64,000 nt of DNA, taken from assembly GCF_015182285.1 (NCBI RefSeq), contig NZ_PRDM01000001.1, forward strand, positions 1,116,001 to 1,180,000, read 5' to 3'. The notes beneath the pieces are model-generated. The model was not told the DNA's origin, searched no databases, and saw only the letters and a list, made by a program, of their open reading frames with translations. The translations under genes were made by a program, and so were the position numbers. Below are positions 26,109 through 35,293 of this stretch, piece by piece (the stretch's first letter is position 1; every line of letters begins with the position of its first letter). Origin of the DNA: Flavobacterium hungaricum. Its GTDB lineage: Bacteria; Bacteroidota; Bacteroidia; Flavobacteriales; Flavobacteriaceae.

Positions 26109-26315
26109 TTTTCAATTTTTTAAATTCCAAATCCCAAATCCTAAATCCCAAATCCTAAATCCTAAATCCCAAATCCTAAATCCCAAATCCTAAATCCCAA
26201 ATTCCAATCCTAAATCCCAAATTTCAAATTCCAAATTCCAAATCCCAATTTTCAATCTAAAATCTACATTCTAAAATCTACATTCTAAAATCTAAAATCT
26301 ACATTCTAAAATCTA
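26109..26315. repeat. Low-complexity heptamer tract
   Basis: A run of AAATCCC/AAATCCT heptamers (about 26120-26240, with a few ATTCCAA variants) is followed by imperfect TCTAAAATCTACAT units to about 26315. It fills the gap between the LLM and DUF1634 genes. No coding capacity is supported. Confidence 0.9.
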
Positions 26316-26321
26316 AAATCA

Positions 26322-26729
26322 CTAATGCGAGAACCCAAAAGAAATACTCGTAATAATAATCATAATAACGATTAAGGTAATGCCCACGTAGAGATAATCT
26401 TTCTCTAATAAAAACGAAAACAGCGAAAGTATCACCCTTAAAACAGGCGTTAAGAACAAGAAAATAATTCCTGTAAAGATCAACGATTCACCGTTACCTT
26501 GAATGGCTCCGTGGTAAACCGCTGCAATAACTTCAAATATATTTCGGTCATTTTCTTTGAAGACAGAATAGTCTTCAATCTGGTTTCCGTTGTGCAGTAA
26601 ATAAACGATGCCGCCGATAAAAGCTACGGATAACGAGATCCAAACGCCGTAACGCAATAAGTTTCCTATGATTGTTTGGAAATCTTTTTCTCCAAATTTT
26701 TCTCCTTGTACCATCTTAGATTTTTCCAT
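26322..26729 (-). CDS. DUF1634 membrane protein
   Basis: 135 residues with three predicted spans (about 28-48, 80-100, 110-132) and the family's ETIIGNLLRYGVWISLSVAFIGGI-like first span. Its start overlaps the end of the TauE gene by 14 bases, so the two are translationally coupled. DUF1634 proteins commonly accompany TauE/SafE transporters and are thought to be accessory subunits; that is inference from co-occurrence. Confidence 0.9.
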   Translation of the reverse strand: MEKSKMVQGEKFGEKDFQTIIGNLLRYGVWISLSVAFIGGIVYLLHNGNQIEDYSVFKENDRNIFEVIAAVYHGAIQGNGESLIFTGIIFLFLTPVLRVILSLFSFLLEKDYLYVGITLIVIMIIITSISFGFSH

Positions 26730-27552
26730 TAAGTCCGTTATAAATCATGTTTACTGCCAAGACAAAAATCAGGCAGGCAAAAAAGATTCTTAATTTTTTC
26801 GGATTTGTTCTTACTAATATTTTAGCTCCTGCCATAGCCCCGAACAGCACGCCAATTACAACCGGCATACAAATTCCAGGTTCGATATATCCTTTTTGAA
26901 TATAAATTACCGAACTCGCCATTGCGGTAACTCCCATCATAAAATTACTGGTTGTGGTAGAAACCTTAAACGGAACCCGCATAATGTTGTCCATTGCGAT
27001 TACTTTAAAAGCACCAGAACCGATACCCAGAAGTCCCGACATCATTCCAGCAACGCCCATCATACTGAAACCGCCAATCACATTTTTGGTTCCGTAGCGA
27101 ACCACTTCGCCGTCGTGAGTTGGATACGTTCCTTCTAATTTTAATTTTTTCGCAAGCGGACTCGATTCTAAAACAATATGTTCTTCTTTTTTTCGCAATG
27201 AATTAATAGCTGAAAAAATCAACGTTAAACCGAATAAAACGGCTATAAATGAAGTAGGAGCAACGGTAGAAAGCAGCGCACCGCAAACGGCTCCGATAGT
27301 AGTAGCGATTTCGAGAAAAATTCCCATTCTCATGTTCGTGATTCCTTCTTTTACATAAGCTGCCGCAGAGCCTGAAGAAGTCGCAATAACCGAAACCAAA
27401 GCGGCTCCAATTGCGTAATGAATATCGACACCAAGAATAATCGTTAAAAGCGGAATAATAATAATTCCACCGCCTAATCCTGATAATGAACCAATAAAAC
27501 CCGCCAAAAAAGCGCCAAGAATCATGATCAGAGTAAATGTAAGTATTGTCAT
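26716..27552 (-). CDS. TauE/SafE-family sulfite/organosulfur exporter-like permease
   Basis: 278 residues with about eight spans in two halves. Each half begins with a Gly-rich membrane motif (GFIGSLSGLGGGIIIIPLL near the start; GMMSGLLGIGSGAFKVIAM in the second half), the internal repeat that defines TauE/SafE. It should move an anion such as sulfite or an organosulfur compound. No sulfur-metabolism genes are adjacent. It is first in a two-gene operon with DUF1634. Confidence 0.92.
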   Translation of the reverse strand: MTILTFTLIMILGAFLAGFIGSLSGLGGGIIIIPLLTIILGVDIHYAIGAALVSVIATSSGSAAAYVKEGITNMRMGIFLEIATTIGAVCGALLSTVAPTSFIAVLFGLTLIFSAINSLRKKEEHIVLESSPLAKKLKLEGTYPTHDGEVVRYGTKNVIGGFSMMGVAGMMSGLLGIGSGAFKVIAMDNIMRVPFKVSTTTSNFMMGVTAMASSVIYIQKGYIEPGICMPVVIGVLFGAMAGAKILVRTNPKKLRIFFACLIFVLAVNMIYNGLNGKI

Positions 27553-27619
27553 TAAGATATGTTTTTGTAATTGCTAATTTACGAATACATATCTGTTCTG
27601 AGAAAAATTAGGGGCTTAA

Positions 27620-27830
27620 TAAAAGCTTAAAAATTTTTTAGTGGTCAAGTTTTTAGTGTTCAGTTTTCAGGGATTTAGTAATCAGTGTTTAGGGATTTAG
27701 TGTTCAGTGTTTAGGAATTTAGTGTTTTAGTTTTCAGTTTTTGTTCATACTTATATATTATAAAAAGTAATTACTGATCACTAATTGAATACAGCATATT
27801 AAAAAACTGACCACTAACAACTGCTCACTA
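27620..27830. repeat. AGTGTTCAG repeats inside a long inverted repeat
   Basis: The unit GGATTTAGTGTTCAGTGTTTA recurs with variation between about 27660 and 27745. TTAGTGGTCA (27638-27647) is inverted as TGACCACTAA (27808-27817), so the whole gap can be read as a large imperfect inverted repeat ending at the AraC stop. Confidence 0.7.
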
Positions 27831-28820
27831 AACTTTAAGTCTCAACTTAATAGGAGAGTACCCAAAAATCCTTTTAAAAGCGATACTAAAATTAGAAACG
27901 CTTTGATAGCCGGAAAGCTGGCTGATTTCTTGTATCGAAAGAGAAGTATCTGTTAGATAACGTTTGGCTTTGTTCATCCTGATTTCCTGCAGGTAACCGA
28001 AAACAGTGTCTCCAAAAATAATTTTAAATCCTTCTTTAAGTTTGGTTTGGTTGACACCGACTTTTCGGGCCAGCTCTACAATCGTATGCGGATTATCAAT
28101 GTTTTCTCTAATCAGCTGTGCGGCAAATTTGATCTTTTCTATATCAGTGCGCGCGAGTCTTACAGCTTCTTTTTCATGATCCAAACTGTGATGGCTTAAC
28201 GCAATCAGCTCATAGATCTTAGATTCTAAATAAATTTTTCGGGTCAGACCTTTATAAAAACAGTTTTTGATATCCTGGATAACGCCGTATATTTTGGCTC
28301 CAATTTTAATTTCGCCTTTGGCTAAAGTATTACTTGTATTTTTTTGAATATTATTTAGAAACTGATCCATTACCTTAGATTCGCCTTCGTATTTGCTTAA
28401 AATTTCCAGCGGCAGGTGCACATCAAAAGTATTATAGGTAATGTCTTTTTTGAAATCTATTTTCGCCCGATTGTCTTCAGCAGAAAGGAAAGTAATATTT
28501 CCAGACATGGGAGCTGCAAAATCTTTGATAGAACTCGGGTGAATGTAGCCTATTTTCTGATCTGAAAGGTTAAAATGCATTTCTAAAAGCGATGATTCTC
28601 CTTTGCCCGAAATGGCAACATCGTCGTGTAATTGGTAATTGCCCTGCAGAATGGACAAATCCTCTGTTATTGAATGCTCGTGAAATAAAATAGCGCCTTT
28701 TGGCGTAATGAATTTAATGTCTTTTTCGCCGTCTATTGCTATTGGCGGTAATCCGCTGCTTATGGTATTATCGGGTTCCAGGAAATCCGCAAAATCATCT
28801 GAGTCAATTTTAAATGCCAT
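27828..28820 (-). CDS. AraC-family transcriptional regulator
   Basis: 330 residues with a C-terminal AraC/XylS double helix-turn-helix (about 230-330: TIVELARKVGVNQTKLKEGFK, YLTDTSLSIQEISQLSGY, FSIAFKRIFGYSP). The N-terminal region (about 1-180) is not a recognised ligand domain. It is divergent from the TonB receptor and DUF4374 genes and probably controls them; such PchR-like regulators beside receptors respond to siderophores. That regulatory target is inferred from position. Confidence 0.92.
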   Translation of the reverse strand: MAFKIDSDDFADFLEPDNTISSGLPPIAIDGEKDIKFITPKGAILFHEHSITEDLSILQGNYQLHDDVAISGKGESSLLEMHFNLSDQKIGYIHPSSIKDFAAPMSGNITFLSAEDNRAKIDFKKDITYNTFDVHLPLEILSKYEGESKVMDQFLNNIQKNTSNTLAKGEIKIGAKIYGVIQDIKNCFYKGLTRKIYLESKIYELIALSHHSLDHEKEAVRLARTDIEKIKFAAQLIRENIDNPHTIVELARKVGVNQTKLKEGFKIIFGDTVFGYLQEIRMNKAKRYLTDTSLSIQEISQLSGYQSVSNFSIAFKRIFGYSPIKLRLKV

Positions 28821-28885
28821 TTCTTAAACTTCTATATTCATAATTAAAACTTCCACTTTCATAAATGCATCCTTCAGTATTCAAA

Positions 28886-28907
28886 TACTTTTGCACTTGC
28901 AAATATA
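28886..28907. promoter_or_regulatory. Divergent -7 boxes between AraC and TonB receptor genes
   Basis: TACTTTTG (28886-28893, plus) matches TAnnTTTG for the receptor gene; CAAATATA (28900-28907) is TATATTTG on the minus strand for the AraC gene. The two promoters overlap, so one regulator could control both. Confidence 0.45.
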
Positions 28908-28936
28908 ATTTATAATAAGTTTAAATAAAAACAAAG

Positions 28937-31318
28937 TTGGTGCTTAAATTAAACCTTATTTTGATGTTTCTGGCTGGAATTTTTTTCTCTAATGCTTGTC
29001 CTGTTAAGATCAAAATTGATGATAATCTCAAAAATCCATTATCCAATATTACAATTTTGGCAGACGGTAAAAAAGCAGGAGTAAGCAATAATTTGGGAGT
29101 TTTAGAATTTTCTCTCGAATCTGGAATTCACAATATCGAGTTGGTAAATCCCGATGGAATAAAACAAAAACAGACTGTCTCAGTTGACTGCAATGCAGAG
29201 AATTATTTCGAATTTACTTTTGAAAATAATGCAAAAAATACCGCTGACTTAAAAGAAGTTTTGGTTCAGAATAAAACCCTTAAAACTCAAATCGAAGAAT
29301 CTCCTTTTTCGGTTCAGGTAATCGATCTTAAAAAACAATATGATAAAGCGGGAGACGTTGGTGATTTTCTAAATCGTGCTTCGGGAGTCAAACTAAGAAC
29401 AAATGGAAACGTAGGTTCTCAGGTTCAGATCAATCTGGGCGGACTTCAGGGGAAAGCCATTCGTATTTTTAAAGATGGTATTCCGATTGAATTGTTCGGG
29501 CACGGATTCAGCCTCGGAACGATTCCAGTAAACATGCTCGACAGGGTCGAAATATATAAAGGTGTAATGCCGGTCTATCTGGCTTCTGATGCTCTTGGCG
29601 GCGGGGTAAATTTAGTAACTCGAACTTCTAATAAAAAGTTTGCCGAGGTATCTTATGAGATCGCTTCTTTCAACACCCATCGTGCAACAGCGAATCTTTA
29701 TCTTCAAAACAAAAATAATTTTTACGGCGGTTTTAATGGTTCTCTTAATTTTTCTGATAACGATTATAAGGTAACCGTGCCAATTCAGAACGCTACCAGC
29801 GAAGAGTTAAAAACGGTGAGACGTTTTCATGATATGGTACGATCTAATTATGCAGAGGCTTTTGTGGGTATCAAAGAAAAATCCTGGGCAGATGATCTTC
29901 GTTTGACCTTAATTTATTCTGATTTCTACAAACAGATTCAGAATGATGCGCAGATGGTAAATGTTTACGGACAGGCGTTCTCAAAAGAACAGAACTATAC
30001 AGGAATGATTAATTACAAAAAGAAATTTTTTGATGATAAATTAAAGGTAAGTTTTTTAACCAACTACAGTCATTTTAATACCCGATTTGTAGATAAAGCA
30101 ACTGTTCGTTACAATTGGAATGGTGATATTATTGCTAAAGGTTTACAGGCGGGCGAAATACGAGCGGGTAATTTTCAGAAACTCAGATACGATCTTGCTT
30201 CTTCGAGATTGAATATGGAATACCAATTGTCTGATCGTAATTTTTTAGAATTCAGTGAGCTTTTCCAATACCAGAGAAGAAAAGGAAGTGATCCTCTAGG
30301 GGCAATTTCTCCAATTGACGGTGTTGATGTCATGACAATTCCGGCAACGTACAGAAAAGACAATATGGCGCTGGCGTGGCGTTCTCTGTGGTTCGATACC
30401 AAATTAGAAAGCATTGTGGCAGGAAAATACTATCATTACAATACCGACGGATATACGACCGATAATTACGGAGCTGCTTGGAAATCATCAAAAGACGACA
30501 GCCAGTTTGGCTATTTGGCAGGATTAAAATGGGCAGAGCAAAACTATCTTGTTAAGTTTTCTTATGAGTATGCAACGCGTCTTCCCGATGAATCTGAGAT
30601 TTTTGGCGATGCTGTTATGATCAGAGAAAATCTGGATCTTAAACCAGAAAAAAGCCAAAATTTAAACTTAAATGCTGAATATGCTATTGTTAAAGAAAAC
30701 AGTAATCTGACCTTTTCGGGTGGTTTGTTTTACAGAAATGCAAAAGACGGAATTTTTCTGCAGTACGATATTCCATTCAGCAGATACATCAATTATGAGC
30801 AGACCGAAATAAAAGGTTTTGAGTTTGAAACCAATTATACGCCTGTAAAATGGCTGAATACCGGATTCAACGTGACGTATCAGGATATCAGAAGGGTAGG
30901 AATTCAAGAAGCGACTTTTAGATATTTAAATGATTCGAGAGTCCCTAATATTCCGTTTTTGTTTGGGAATTTCTGGGCCAACACCTATTTCAAAAATCTG
31001 TTTAAAGATGGTGATGCTCTAAACTTTACGTGGAATGCCAACTATACCCACAGATTTTTTCTGGTGGCAATTCCAAAAAATCAGGAACCATCTTTGTTTG
31101 GTCCTGTAAAAGATTTCCAGACCTCGCTGATTATTCCAAAAGACGGCAGAACAGGACAGTTTTCTAATGATATCGGGGTTTACTATCATTTTGCATCTCA
31201 TAAAACCACCGTTTCTGCAGAATGCAGGAATATTGGAGATGTACAGTTGTATGACAACTTTAATGTACAGAGACCCAGAAGATCGTTTCACCTCAAAGTA
31301 GTATATAATTTTTTTTAA
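28937..31318 (+). CDS. TonB-dependent receptor (Xus-type neighbourhood)
   Basis: 793 residues. Only a TTG or GTG start (28937 or 28940) gives a signal peptide with a basic residue before the hydrophobic core; the first ATG (28964) would remove half of it. After cleavage comes a small regulatory-like beta domain (about 22-95), a TonB-box-like DLKEVLVQNK, a plug (about 120-235, with RVEIYKGVMPVYLASDALGG) and a barrel ending VVYNFF. It is 24 bases before a DUF4374 lipoprotein, a pairing seen in xenosiderophore uptake loci of Bacteroides. Confidence 0.9.
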   Translation: MVLKLNLILMFLAGIFFSNACPVKIKIDDNLKNPLSNITILADGKKAGVSNNLGVLEFSLESGIHNIELVNPDGIKQKQTVSVDCNAENYFEFTFENNAKNTADLKEVLVQNKTLKTQIEESPFSVQVIDLKKQYDKAGDVGDFLNRASGVKLRTNGNVGSQVQINLGGLQGKAIRIFKDGIPIELFGHGFSLGTIPVNMLDRVEIYKGVMPVYLASDALGGGVNLVTRTSNKKFAEVSYEIASFNTHRATANLYLQNKNNFYGGFNGSLNFSDNDYKVTVPIQNATSEELKTVRRFHDMVRSNYAEAFVGIKEKSWADDLRLTLIYSDFYKQIQNDAQMVNVYGQAFSKEQNYTGMINYKKKFFDDKLKVSFLTNYSHFNTRFVDKATVRYNWNGDIIAKGLQAGEIRAGNFQKLRYDLASSRLNMEYQLSDRNFLEFSELFQYQRRKGSDPLGAISPIDGVDVMTIPATYRKDNMALAWRSLWFDTKLESIVAGKYYHYNTDGYTTDNYGAAWKSSKDDSQFGYLAGLKWAEQNYLVKFSYEYATRLPDESEIFGDAVMIRENLDLKPEKSQNLNLNAEYAIVKENSNLTFSGGLFYRNAKDGIFLQYDIPFSRYINYEQTEIKGFEFETNYTPVKWLNTGFNVTYQDIRRVGIQEATFRYLNDSRVPNIPFLFGNFWANTYFKNLFKDGDALNFTWNANYTHRFFLVAIPKNQEPSLFGPVKDFQTSLIIPKDGRTGQFSNDIGVYYHFASHKTTVSAECRNIGDVQLYDNFNVQRPRRSFHLKVVYNFF

Positions 31319-31342
31319 ATCAAACCATAAATCAGATCAATT

Positions 31343-32608
31343 ATGAAAAGAAGCAATTCACTTCGTTCGGTACTGGCAGGAATCGCTGCTAGTATGCTTT
31401 TATTCTCTTGCAGCAGCAATGACGATAATAACAGTCCGGAAAACGGAAACAACGACGATACACTTCCAAAAAATGAAACTTGGGTTATTTATAACGGAGC
31501 TGCCAACTGGAGTGGTGGTATTTATGCCTTAAAAGACAATAAATCTAGAGAAATCAATCTTTCTGGATTACCATTTCTTCAAGTAGCTTCTTCATTAGGA
31601 GGAAGGACTTTAGACAAAACGTTGTTTAAAGTAAACGATGTTTCGAACACAAAACAAGGAATTAATAAAATGGGAATTGATGCTACAGGTAAAATTGTAG
31701 ATCAAGGATTTTTACCTTCTCTTTCTAATGCTTACGAAAGTAATTTTTTAGTGGCAAGTGCTACAGAAGGTTACTACTGGGATAAAGTAAGAGGCGGTCT
31801 AAAACTACAGACATTTAATCCTACTACAATGGAAAGAACTGGAGAAATTGATTTTTCTTCACTTTCAGAAGGACAGCCGTTAGAGTCTATCGGACAATTG
31901 ATTATTGCAAAAAGAGACAACAAATTATACCTTGATTTATTATTAGGAAGCAAGGCTGCCGGAAACTGGCAGGTAACGCCGTCTACTAATGATGTTGCAA
32001 TTGCGGTATACGATTTAACAACAAAAAAGATCGAAAACGTAACAAGAATGGCTGGTACAACTAATTTAGGTGTATTTATTGATCACGTTTTATGGAGTTT
32101 AGACGAGGTTACAGGCGATTTATATTTTGCATCTGTAAGCGATATGAAAGTTCAGTCTTCTGCACTTTCTTCAAAAATCCTTAGAATTAAAAAAGGAGAA
32201 GTAAATTTTGATACTACGTTTGCAATCGACATGAAAACGTACCAATTCCCAGCTGAGTTCAACAGACTTTTTGCTCACAATGGTAAAATTTACACTACGA
32301 TTCCATCAAGAGCAGTTTCTTACTACGGAGGCGGACAGCACGGTGTAAAATACAGAGACGATGTTTGGTTTTGGAACGAAATTGACGCAGTTACTAAAAA
32401 AGCAACGCGTTTAAACATGCCGCCAGATAACTTCTACACGACACAAAATCCATTTTTCCACAACGGAGAAATCTATTTCTTATCAAACAGTACTTCAGAC
32501 GGTTTCTCTGGAGTTAACCAATACAACCCATCTACAGGAGTTGTTAAACAAACATTCCGTTTAAAAGAAAGCGGCCGTATTATGGGATTCAATATTATCA
32601 AAGACTAA
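31343..32608 (+). CDS. DUF4374 surface lipoprotein
   Basis: 421 residues. The lipobox LLFSC (Cys23) is followed by an Asn/Asp-rich linker (SSNDDNNSPENGNNDD), usual for surface-exposed lipoproteins of this phylum. The rest is beta-rich with repeated propeller-like strands, and the overall pattern fits DUF4374. In Bacteroides a lipoprotein of this kind partners a TonB receptor in taking up foreign siderophores (XusB with XusA). Ligand capture for the receptor 24 bases upstream is the likely role. Confidence 0.82.
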   Translation: MKRSNSLRSVLAGIAASMLLFSCSSNDDNNSPENGNNDDTLPKNETWVIYNGAANWSGGIYALKDNKSREINLSGLPFLQVASSLGGRTLDKTLFKVNDVSNTKQGINKMGIDATGKIVDQGFLPSLSNAYESNFLVASATEGYYWDKVRGGLKLQTFNPTTMERTGEIDFSSLSEGQPLESIGQLIIAKRDNKLYLDLLLGSKAAGNWQVTPSTNDVAIAVYDLTTKKIENVTRMAGTTNLGVFIDHVLWSLDEVTGDLYFASVSDMKVQSSALSSKILRIKKGEVNFDTTFAIDMKTYQFPAEFNRLFAHNGKIYTTIPSRAVSYYGGGQHGVKYRDDVWFWNEIDAVTKKATRLNMPPDNFYTTQNPFFHNGEIYFLSNSTSDGFSGVNQYNPSTGVVKQTFRLKESGRIMGFNIIKD

Positions 32609-32652
32609 TTAACTCTTAGATACTTCCCAAAATACTATTTTTTTGAAACATG

Positions 32653-32689
32653 AAAGCAGAAGTAATTTTTAATTACTTCTGCTTTTTTT
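32653..32689. terminator. Terminator after the DUF4374 gene
   Basis: AAAGCAGAAGTAATT (32653-32667) pairs perfectly with AATTACTTCTGCTTT (32671-32685) and is followed by T residues. It lies between converging genes and touches the DoxX stop codon. Confidence 0.9.
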
Positions 32690-33122
32690 ATATCCTGTTG
32701 TCAACAGCAAAAGACGTTTTTCCGATGTTGGCCAGAAGCAGAGCCGCTGCAGCACTGGTTAAAACCGAGTAATCAAAAGGTGCTTTTATAGAAACAGAAA
32801 TTGCCATTGCCAATGCAAAAAGCAGCATTAAAAACGAAGTTCCTAAAGCGGCAATACGCGTTTTAAATCCGAACAGTAATAACAGACTCAGCAGGATTTC
32901 AAAGAATGTAGCAATCCCGCCCAAAATCTCGGCTGTTGCCGTATTCGCAAACGGATTAAGGGTTTGGGTATAAGCGACAAAATTTTCCCAGTTTCCCCAA
33001 ACAACGCCGTTGGTTCCAGGCGCTCCCCAAAGTCCAAAACGATCGGCGGCTGCCGAAAGCATGGTGATTCCTAAAACTATTCTCAAAATTAAACCTGCTT
33101 CTAATAGGGTTATGTTTTTCAT
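32688..33122 (-). CDS. DoxX-family membrane protein
   Basis: 144 residues, four spans. The first span motif GLILRIVLGITMLSAAADRFGLWG and the third FFEILLSLLLLFGFKTRIAALG follow the DoxX pattern (small four-helix membrane proteins linked in some bacteria to quinone or redox chemistry). No partner gene is adjacent. A second DoxX-like gene is at 62998. Confidence 0.85.
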   Translation of the reverse strand: MKNITLLEAGLILRIVLGITMLSAAADRFGLWGAPGTNGVVWGNWENFVAYTQTLNPFANTATAEILGGIATFFEILLSLLLLFGFKTRIAALGTSFLMLLFALAMAISVSIKAPFDYSVLTSAAAALLLANIGKTSFAVDNRI

Positions 33123-33290
33123 TATAATAGACTAAATTTTATTTGAAGTTCTACTAGAACTTGATTGGGTTTGAAAGCTATTCTATTTTTATGAACGCAT
33201 TTTTTTTTGAAAAATTGCGAAATTTTATTCACAAACTTACTTGCAATAAAAATCATTATTTATGATGATTTCGGCTCTAACTTGATCTTT

Positions 33291-33298
33291 TACATTTG
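33291..33298 (+). promoter_or_regulatory. -7 box for the TPR membrane protein gene
   Basis: TACATTTG matches TAnnTTTG, 50 bases before the ATG at 33348; no good -33 box. Confidence 0.4.
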
Positions 33299-33347
33299 CC
33301 TCGTTTACTAATTTGTTTAATCAAGCAAGCTTTAAAAGATAAAAAAA

Positions 33348-35261
33348 ATGAAGAATTATCGTTCGTATCAAAGAATTGACCCCATTTATTTTAGCGGCGA
33401 AATTTTTTTCCCTGTCGGATTACTTTTTGCTGCTTCCATTATTTCTTATGGGCTGCTTTATATCCTGGGTTTGGGTACAGCCGTTTTTTTTAATGTTTGT
33501 ATCGCCTGGTGCGGCTATTTTTACTTCTATTTTTACGGAAAGTCAAAAACAAAGATTACGATCAAATTCTTGATCGGTGTTTTCCTTATCACACTTCTTT
33601 TACTATTCGTAGATTATGGTGCCTATGCACTGGTACTATATCAGAAAACAGGAATATTTAAGGAGTTGTATTTTTTAGTTTGGCTCTCTATTTTAGTCGG
33701 TTTTCCAATTGTATATTACGTTCATTTATATGGAGCGCATTATTATGCAAAAAGGCGTCTGGCGTCTGTTTATTTCAAAACATCTTTAAGTGTTTATCAT
33801 GACAGAGAGCTCTTAACCCATATTGATGGTATCGCCTTTATTAATTCTTCTAAAAAATATACTTCGGATATAAAAATAGAAAACGACTACTGTTTCTATT
33901 CAGACCAAGAATTGGCCGTCATGGATCTTTCTTCAAAATATTATCATCTTAAAAAATCGGTTTTTTCTAGTGTAATTCACGTTCCGTTTGATGCCGACCA
34001 ATTCGAGATATCTTGGTATTCTATTGTAGAAGATCAGTATTATAAAGTGAATATCCCTTTTCCTTTTCACAAGCTCATTTTAGAAGAAGAAAAATATCCA
34101 TTAAAGGAATCAAAAAGCATTAGGGGTGAAAAATCGAAACGGCTGTTTCTTCATATTTATCAAAACGGGGGTTTTAAATTGTACAATGAAGATATTATTT
34201 TATTGGATTATTATACTAATCCTACAGTCGCTATTGAAGATGAAATAAAACAAGTAAAATTGATAGCAAATCAAAACTGCCATCATTATTATAATAACAC
34301 AGAACGTTTTTTTGATCTTTTAAAAGAGCTGAAAAAGTCTAATACGATTGAGAAAAGGCAGGAACTACAAGACAAATTGGTGGTTTGGAATCTTAAATTT
34401 TCAGGATTGGATCAAGGCCACTATATTGAAATTGCCGATGCGTATTTTAAAAATTATAAACTCGAAAAAGACGACGCGTTTTTGAGTGCTTTACGATATT
34501 TACCAACCGAAATTACTTTTGTCTACAGAGGTTCCTATTTGTTTCCGTGGATGACGCTGCATATTGATACTTTAAAGTTGAATGAATGTATCGATGCAGT
34601 CAAAACCGATGATTCAGAAGAGATATCGTTTTTGCTTCACTTTAAAAAAGGGGCAGAGGGTTTAGAATTTATAATTAAAGCTGATGAAGCAGAAAGACAT
34701 TTTGATGCTTGGGAAATTGTAATTGATGAGCGTCGAAAAAAGGAGATGGACGAAGAACTGCATGAGAAACGAGAGGACCAGCAAAAAAGAGCGCTCTTAA
34801 AAGAAGCATGGGATTTGGTATTTGCAAAAAAATACAAAGAGGCTCAACAAAACTGCGATGCCTTATTGGCTCTGGATCCCGAATATGGATTTGCCTATTT
34901 TCTAGAAGCCAGACTTTTATGGTATACCAAAGGTTTTGAGGCCTGTTACAGCAAACGCGATTATTTTTTTGCAAAAACAAAACACGAGCCGGCTGCACTG
35001 GCGCACATTTACAATAGTTTTGGCTGTATTTTAGATTTAGAACTGCGGTACGAAGAGTCAATTCCGTATTTTGAAAAAGCAATCGAAATCAATCCTAAAG
35101 AGCCTATTTACAGCTGTAATCTGGGCGAAATGTATTATAAATTAAAAGATGCGGCAAATGCTTTAAAAGAAGTAAAAAAAGCCAAAAAAATGGGGTACGA
35201 ATCAGATATTTTGACCGAAATCCTTGCTAATAAAGGCAAAATTGATTTGATTAATCATTAA
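33348..35261 (+). CDS. Four-span membrane protein with C-terminal TPR repeats
   Basis: 637 residues, not recognised as a named family. Spans are at about 20-42, 44-62, 68-90 and 102-124. A long cytosolic region (about 130-480) has no recognised domain; a charged coiled segment (DERRKKEMDEELHEKREDQQ, about 460-480) leads into TPR-like helices at about 485-630 (YEESIPYFEKAIEINPKEPIY is the clearest). TPRs suggest a protein-docking role at the membrane. A small gene follows 32 bases later and may be a partner. Confidence 0.8.
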   Translation: MKNYRSYQRIDPIYFSGEIFFPVGLLFAASIISYGLLYILGLGTAVFFNVCIAWCGYFYFYFYGKSKTKITIKFLIGVFLITLLLLFVDYGAYALVLYQKTGIFKELYFLVWLSILVGFPIVYYVHLYGAHYYAKRRLASVYFKTSLSVYHDRELLTHIDGIAFINSSKKYTSDIKIENDYCFYSDQELAVMDLSSKYYHLKKSVFSSVIHVPFDADQFEISWYSIVEDQYYKVNIPFPFHKLILEEEKYPLKESKSIRGEKSKRLFLHIYQNGGFKLYNEDIILLDYYTNPTVAIEDEIKQVKLIANQNCHHYYNNTERFFDLLKELKKSNTIEKRQELQDKLVVWNLKFSGLDQGHYIEIADAYFKNYKLEKDDAFLSALRYLPTEITFVYRGSYLFPWMTLHIDTLKLNECIDAVKTDDSEEISFLLHFKKGAEGLEFIIKADEAERHFDAWEIVIDERRKKEMDEELHEKREDQQKRALLKEAWDLVFAKKYKEAQQNCDALLALDPEYGFAYFLEARLLWYTKGFEACYSKRDYFFAKTKHEPAALAHIYNSFGCILDLELRYEESIPYFEKAIEINPKEPIYSCNLGEMYYKLKDAANALKEVKKAKKMGYESDILTEILANKGKIDLINH

Positions 35262-35293
35262 GCAGTTTCGCATCAAAATCATTATAAATAGTG

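Noticed and set aside
34675..35082. 135-codon frame opposite the TPR coding region
   Set aside because: Antisense to TPR helices; composition is that of a complementary-strand shadow and there is no promoter or start context.
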